NCBI RefSeq assembly: GCF_005887635.2 | Contig: NZ_CP040818.1 | Span: 1,456,501 to 1,520,500, forward strand | Length of the DNA: 64,000 nt | From: Paroceanicella profunda | GTDB taxonomy: Bacteria; Pseudomonadota; Alphaproteobacteria; Rhodobacterales; Rhodobacteraceae | Direction: 5' to 3' | Shown here: positions 60,172 through 64,000 of the stretch, piece by piece | How the letters are laid out: each line of letters begins with the position of its first letter | Position numbering within the stretch: position 1 is the stretch's first letter | The notes under the pieces: model-generated | What the model was told of the DNA's origin: nothing | Database searches by the model: none | The model's input: only the letters and a program-made list of their open reading frames with translations | Translations under genes and position numbers: made by a program

Positions 60172-60304
60172 TTTCCCCACGTGTGTAAATTGTGGGTAAA
60201 GTCGTGGGCCAAAATGGGCACGCGGGCAAGCATCCTGAGGTGCGTGGCAGGCCAAGGCCCTTGTTTTGCTCACTTTTGAGCGTCAGGGCGCTCACTATGG
60301 AACG

Positions 60305-60329
60305 GGGCTGGTGCCGGATGAGGGATTCG
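60305..60329. other. Putative attR at the tRNA-Thr 3' end
   Basis: GGGCTGGTGCCGGATGAG (60305-60322), including the encoded CCA and acceptor stem, is repeated at 22167-22184 with one mismatch. The intact tRNA is kept at this end. Confidence 0.7.
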
Positions 60330-60383
60330 AACCCCCGACCTTCGGTTTACAAAACCGCTGCACTACCACTGTGCTAATCCGGC
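60309..60383 (-). tRNA. tRNA-Thr (anticodon TGT)
   Basis: 75 bases with encoded CCA. Acceptor stem GCCGGAT/ATCCGGC, D-loop TAGCACAGTGGTAGTGCA, anticodon stem-loop GGTTTTGTAAACC with TGT, and T-arm GGGGGTTCGAATCCC. All four stems pair well. The 3' end is the prophage attachment site. Confidence 0.96.
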
Positions 60384-60444
60384 CCTTCTGCGCTGATTAG
60401 CACACCTGACGGCAAGCTCAAGCCGGTTGGCGCGCCGGGCGGGA

Positions 60445-63400
60445 CTATTCCGCAGGGTGGCCGAGCACCCGGGCCCGGGCGATTTCGGCCTCCAGCCTTG
60501 CGTCCTCGTCCCGCCGCGGGGAGGAGAACCGCGCCAGCAGCAGGTAGCACACCGGGGTGAGGAACAGCGTGGCGAGCGTGGCCAGGCCAAGGCCGCCCAC
60601 CACCACCCATCCCAGCGCGATGCGAGCCTCGGCGCCGGCGCCGCTGGCCACCACCAGCGGCGCGCCACCCAGGACGGTGGAGATGGCGGTCATCGCCACC
60701 GGGCGCAGGCGGATGAGGCTCGCGGTCTCGATGGCCGCGCGCAGGCCCAGGCCGCGCTCGCGCAGCTGGTTGGCGAATTCCACGATCAGGATGCCGTTCT
60801 TGGCCATCACCCCCACCAGCATCACCAGCCCGATCTGGCTGTAGACGTTCAGCGACCCGCCGGTGAACAGGATGGCGAACACCGCGCAGGCCAGGCCCAG
60901 CGGCACGGTGAGCAGGATGATCAGCGCCGAGATGAAGCTCTCGAACTGTGCCGCCAGCACCAGCAGCACCACGATGATCGCCACCGCGAAGGTCATCACG
61001 AGGCCCTGCGAGGTCTCGCCCACCGTGGCGGCCTCGGCCAGCGGGATGATGCGCGCGCCCGGCGGCATCAGCCCCTCGGCGAGGCGCTGCACCTCGCGGT
61101 AGGCGTCCTGCAGCGCGAGCGAGCCGCCGAGGCTGGCGGTCACCGGCACGGAGCGCAGCTTGTCCTCGCGGCGCAGGTCCGCGGGGGCGGCGGCCTCGGT
61201 GAGCGTGGCGATGGAGGACATCGGCACGATCTTGCCCGAGGCGGTGCGCAGGAAGATGTTCTCCAGGTCCGTCGGGTCGTCCACCGGGGTGCCGGTGGAG
61301 AGCAGCTTGATGGGCGCCGTACGGTCCGGCAGGTAGACGGTGCCCACCTCCCGCCCGTCCAGCAGCGCCTGCATGGCGTTGGCGAGGCCGGTCACATCGA
61401 TGCCGAGGTCGGAGGCGCGCTCGCGGTCCACTTTCACGGTGAGCTGCGGCTGGGTGAGGTCGAAGCTCAGGCGGATGTTGCCGAAGCGCCCGTCCTCCTG
61501 CATGCGGTCCATGAGCTGGCTGGCGGCATAGGCGAGCTTGTCGTAGCTCGCCCCCGCCACCGCGAACTGCAGCCCCTCGCCGCCGCCGCGGATGCCCAGC
61601 GAGTTCGGCTGGATGGCGAAGGCGCGCGCGCCGGGCAGGGCGCCCATGCGGGTGTTGATCTCGTCGGCGATCTGCTGCTGCGAGCGGTTCCGGTCCTCCC
61701 AGGGGGCGAGGGTGAGCACCATGAAGCCGCGGTTCACCGCGCCGCGCCCGGCGATGGCGAAGAGGTTCAGCGCCTCGCCGCTCTGCAGGTAGGGGGTGGC
61801 GATGTCCTCGATCATCCGCATCTGCTTCGCGGTGTAGGCGAGGCTGACGCCCTGCGGCGTGCTCACCGAGAACAGCAGCACCGAGCGGTCCTCCGGCGGG
61901 GTCAGCTCCTGCGGGATCTGCCGGAAGGCCAGGCCGGCGCCCAGCGAGAACACCACCGCGATGGTGATGGCCACCAGCGGCGCGTCCAGCGCGGCGTGCA
62001 GGATGCGGGCGTAAAGCCCCTGCAGCCCGGCGCCGAGGCTCTCGAACACCCGGCCAAGCAGGCCGCGGCGGGCGGCCTCGGTCTCGGCCGGGGCCGGCAG
62101 CACCCGGGCCGCGATCATCGGGCAGAGCGTGAGCGTGACGACGGAGGAGATCACCACCGAGATGGCCAGCACGAAGCCGAACTCGCGGAACAGCCCGCCC
62201 GCGGTGCCCGGCAGGAAGGAGATCGGGATGAACACCGCCGCCAGCGTGGCCGTGGTGGAGATGACGGCGAAGAACACCTCCCGCACGCCCACCAGCGCCG
62301 CGGCCCGGGGCCCGAGGCCGAGCGCGCGGCGGCGCATCACGTTCTCCAGCACCACGATGGCATCGTCCACCACCATGCCGGTGGCGAGCACGAGTGCCAG
62401 CATGGAGAGGATGTTGATGGAGAAGCCGGCGAGGTAGATGCCCCCGAAGGTGCCGATCAGCGCCACCGGCATGGTGACCGCCGGGATCAGCACCGCGCGC
62501 AGCGAGCGCAGGAACAGCAGGATCACCCCGATCACGATCACCGTGGCCAGCAGCAGCGCGCCCACCACCTCCTTGATGGAGCCGCGGATGAAGGTGGCGT
62601 CGTCGCTGGTCACCCGGATGTCGGTGCCTTCGGGAAGGATGTCGCGCATGCGCTCCACCGCCGCGTGCACGTCGCGCGAGATGTTGAGCGTGTTGGACTG
62701 TGCCTGCCGGATGATGCCCATGCCCACGCCGGTCTGGCCGTTGGCGCGCAGGATGGCCTCGTTCACGTCGGGGCCGAAGCTCACCTTCGCCACGTCGCCC
62801 AGCCGGGTGTGGGCGTCCAGCATCAGGGCGGCGTATTCTTCCGGTGTGGTGAGGCCGGAATTGGCACGCACCACGATTTCCTGCGTGTCGGAGGTGATGG
62901 TGCCGGCCGGGCTCTCGCCGGAGACGGCAGAGAGCAGGCCGGCGATATCGGCGATGGTGAGCCTGCGCCCGGCCAGGGCGGCCTGGTCGATGTCCACGCG
63001 CAGGATCGCCTCGCGGTCGCCGTAGACCTGCACGTCGGCCACGCCGTCGATGGCCGCGAGCGTGTCGACCACCTCGTCCTCCACCAGCCGGGTGAGGTCC
63101 TGGATCTCCAGCCGGTCGGAGGTGACGGCGACGCGCATCACCGCGGAGGCGTTCGCATCCGCCTTCACGATGCGCGGGTCGTCGATCTCGTCCGGCAGGT
63201 CGCGTTCGATGCGGCTGATCGCGTCGCGCAGGTCGTTCGCGGCCACGTTGAGGTCGGTGTCGTCGGTGAATTCCACCGTCACCCGGCTGCGGCCGAAGCT
63301 GGAGCTGGAGGCGATGGACTTCACCCCCGCCACCCGGGTGGCGGCGCCCTCGATTTCGTCGGTCACCTCGGCGTCGATGGTCTCGGGGGCGGCGCCGTCA

Positions 63401-63651
63401 TAGGTGGTGGTGACGGTGATCACCGGGCGGTCCACGTCCGGCAACTCGCGGATCTCCGCGCCCCAGAGCGCGGCCAGCCCGGCCACCACGATGAGCAGGT
63501 TCACCACGATGGCGAGCACCGGGCGCTTCACGAAGGTGGCGGTGAAGGCGGCGGCGCCGTCGTCCATGCCCGGGGGCAGGGCGCGGGCGGCGGCTTCGGC
63601 GTCCGCGCGGGCAGCGGCGTCCGCGTCCGTCCCGGTGCGGGGGGGGGCCAT
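60445..63651 (-). CDS. RND efflux transporter permease
   Basis: 1068-residue inner-membrane RND pump of a type distinct from the pump at 4774. TM1 FVKRPVLAIVVNLLIVVAG, porter ELPDVDRPVITVTTTYDGAA, TM4 ATGMVVDDAIVVLENVMRRR with the Asp pair, and TM10 VGVMAKNGILIVEFANQLRE. Partner gene lies immediately upstream. The annotated ATG at 63651 is followed within four bases by a run of nine C; an internal ATG at codon 29 (MDDGAAAF) is possible. The host gene resumes directly after the tRNA. Confidence 0.9.
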   Translation of the reverse strand: MAPPRTGTDADAAARADAEAAARALPPGMDDGAAAFTATFVKRPVLAIVVNLLIVVAGLAALWGAEIRELPDVDRPVITVTTTYDGAAPETIDAEVTDEIEGAATRVAGVKSIASSSSFGRSRVTVEFTDDTDLNVAANDLRDAISRIERDLPDEIDDPRIVKADANASAVMRVAVTSDRLEIQDLTRLVEDEVVDTLAAIDGVADVQVYGDREAILRVDIDQAALAGRRLTIADIAGLLSAVSGESPAGTITSDTQEIVVRANSGLTTPEEYAALMLDAHTRLGDVAKVSFGPDVNEAILRANGQTGVGMGIIRQAQSNTLNISRDVHAAVERMRDILPEGTDIRVTSDDATFIRGSIKEVVGALLLATVIVIGVILLFLRSLRAVLIPAVTMPVALIGTFGGIYLAGFSINILSMLALVLATGMVVDDAIVVLENVMRRRALGLGPRAAALVGVREVFFAVISTTATLAAVFIPISFLPGTAGGLFREFGFVLAISVVISSVVTLTLCPMIAARVLPAPAETEAARRGLLGRVFESLGAGLQGLYARILHAALDAPLVAITIAVVFSLGAGLAFRQIPQELTPPEDRSVLLFSVSTPQGVSLAYTAKQMRMIEDIATPYLQSGEALNLFAIAGRGAVNRGFMVLTLAPWEDRNRSQQQIADEINTRMGALPGARAFAIQPNSLGIRGGGEGLQFAVAGASYDKLAYAASQLMDRMQEDGRFGNIRLSFDLTQPQLTVKVDRERASDLGIDVTGLANAMQALLDGREVGTVYLPDRTAPIKLLSTGTPVDDPTDLENIFLRTASGKIVPMSSIATLTEAAAPADLRREDKLRSVPVTASLGGSLALQDAYREVQRLAEGLMPPGARIIPLAEAATVGETSQGLVMTFAVAIIVVLLVLAAQFESFISALIILLTVPLGLACAVFAILFTGGSLNVYSQIGLVMLVGVMAKNGILIVEFANQLRERGLGLRAAIETASLIRLRPVAMTAISTVLGGAPLVVASGAGAEARIALGWVVVGGLGLATLATLFLTPVCYLLLARFSSPRRDEDARLEAEIARARVLGHPAE

Positions 63652-63665
63652 CTCCCGGCGCCCGC

Positions 63666-64000
63666 TCAGCCGGCGTCCGGGGGCGTCGTCACTTCGGTGA
63701 CGGTGCTCCCCGGCCGCAGTTTCTGCACGCCCTCGGTCACCACCACCTGGCCGGCGTCGATGCCGGAGAGCAGCACCCGGTCATCCTCGCGCTCCAGCAC
63801 CTCCACGGAGACCTGCGCCGCCTTGCCATCGGTCACCGTCCAGACGAAGGGCCCGTCCGCGCGCCACTGCACCGCCAGCGCCGGCACCGCCACGTGCGAT
63901 TCCCCGGGGAAGGACATCACCACGTTGAAGGAGAAGCCGGGGCGCAGCATGTCGTCGGAATTGTCGATGGCCGCGCGCAGGCGCAGGGTGCGGCTCTCGC
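63666..64000 (-). CDS. RND membrane fusion protein, C-terminal part
   Basis: Runs off the right edge; 111 codons and a stop are visible. LRLRAAIDNSDDMLRPGFSF, VPALAVQWRADGPFVW and VLLSGIDAGQVVVTEGVQKL RPG are the beta-barrel and membrane-proximal domains of HlyD/MFP adaptors. It ends 14 bases before the pump gene, forming an operon. Confidence 0.85.
   Translation of the reverse strand, partial: ESRTLRLRAAIDNSDDMLRPGFSFNVVMSFPGESHVAVPALAVQWRADGPFVWTVTDGKAAQVSVEVLEREDDRVLLSGIDAGQVVVTEGVQKLRPGSTVTEVTTPPDAG

Larger units (their letters stand above)
22167..60329. mobile_element. Integrated siphophage prophage (~38 kb)
   Basis: The element has integrase at the tRNA-Thr side, a repressor/Cro switch, replication genes, P27-type small and HK97-type large terminase with HNH, portal, S49 protease, HK97 capsid, connector set, long-tail genes with tape measure, fibres and a lysis module. 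All structural genes look intact. An HNH gene beside the terminase is known to go with cos-type packaging. Cargo genes (antiporter, lipoprotein operon, NACHT/HEPN island) interrupt or flank the core modules. Confidence 0.9.

Overview
The window is very GC-rich chromosomal DNA. It probably comes from an alphaproteobacterium of the Rhodobacterales/Paracoccaceae type: the N-terminus of ArgG, the GTA-like tail chaperone and the Ala/Arg-rich coding style all fit, but this is inference, with no 16S or other marker in the window. It contains one complete-looking siphophage prophage of about 38 kb (roughly 22,167-60,329), integrated at the 3' end of a tRNA-Thr(TGU) gene.

Left host flank (1-22,166). 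This part holds the start of argG, ilvA (threonine ammonia-lyase), and a TetR-controlled tripartite RND efflux operon (membrane fusion protein, RND pump, NodT-type outer-membrane channel) followed by a Bcr/CflA exporter. A GMC oxidoreductase comes next. A minus-strand catabolic-looking group follows (MFS transporter, cupin, alpha/beta hydrolase, acyl-CoA-dehydrogenase-type flavoenzyme) with a divergent LuxR-type regulator. The flank ends with an IlvD/Edd dehydratase divergent from a Rieske oxygenase. A perfect 15-copy hexanucleotide repeat lies between ilvA and tetR and supplies the tetR stop codon.

Prophage. Reading leftward from 47,063, the late genes are HNH, TerS, TerL, portal, S49 protease, major capsid, connectors, tail terminator, tail tube, the tail chaperone pair with an in-phase -1 frameshift site (A AAA AAG), tape measure, baseplate/tip proteins, fibres (one with an SGNH esterase signature) and lysis genes. 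The early region (49,792-55,261) has a CI/Cro-type switch with three copies of a 17-bp operator, a DUF1376-like replication gene followed by an iteron-like array, and a rightward operon ending in a C5-methyltransferase-like protein and an excisionase-like HTH protein. Tyrosine integrase lies next to the tRNA.

Cargo. Four sets of genes are not needed to build a virion. (i) A Na+/Ca2+ antiporter gene sits on the opposite strand between portal and protease. (ii) A tightly coupled five-gene lipoprotein operon (47,182-49,598) has its own promoter; four of the proteins share one unrecognised domain and the fifth is BamE/SmpA-like. (iii) A GC-poor island beside the integrase encodes a probable HEPN protein and a nuclease-NACHT (NLR-like) STAND protein, i.e. 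likely anti-phage defence. (iv) A further lipoprotein gene lies next to attL. The lipoprotein operon is the best candidate for an undescribed system.

Right host flank (60,384-64,000). A second RND pump and the end of its membrane fusion partner run off the window.
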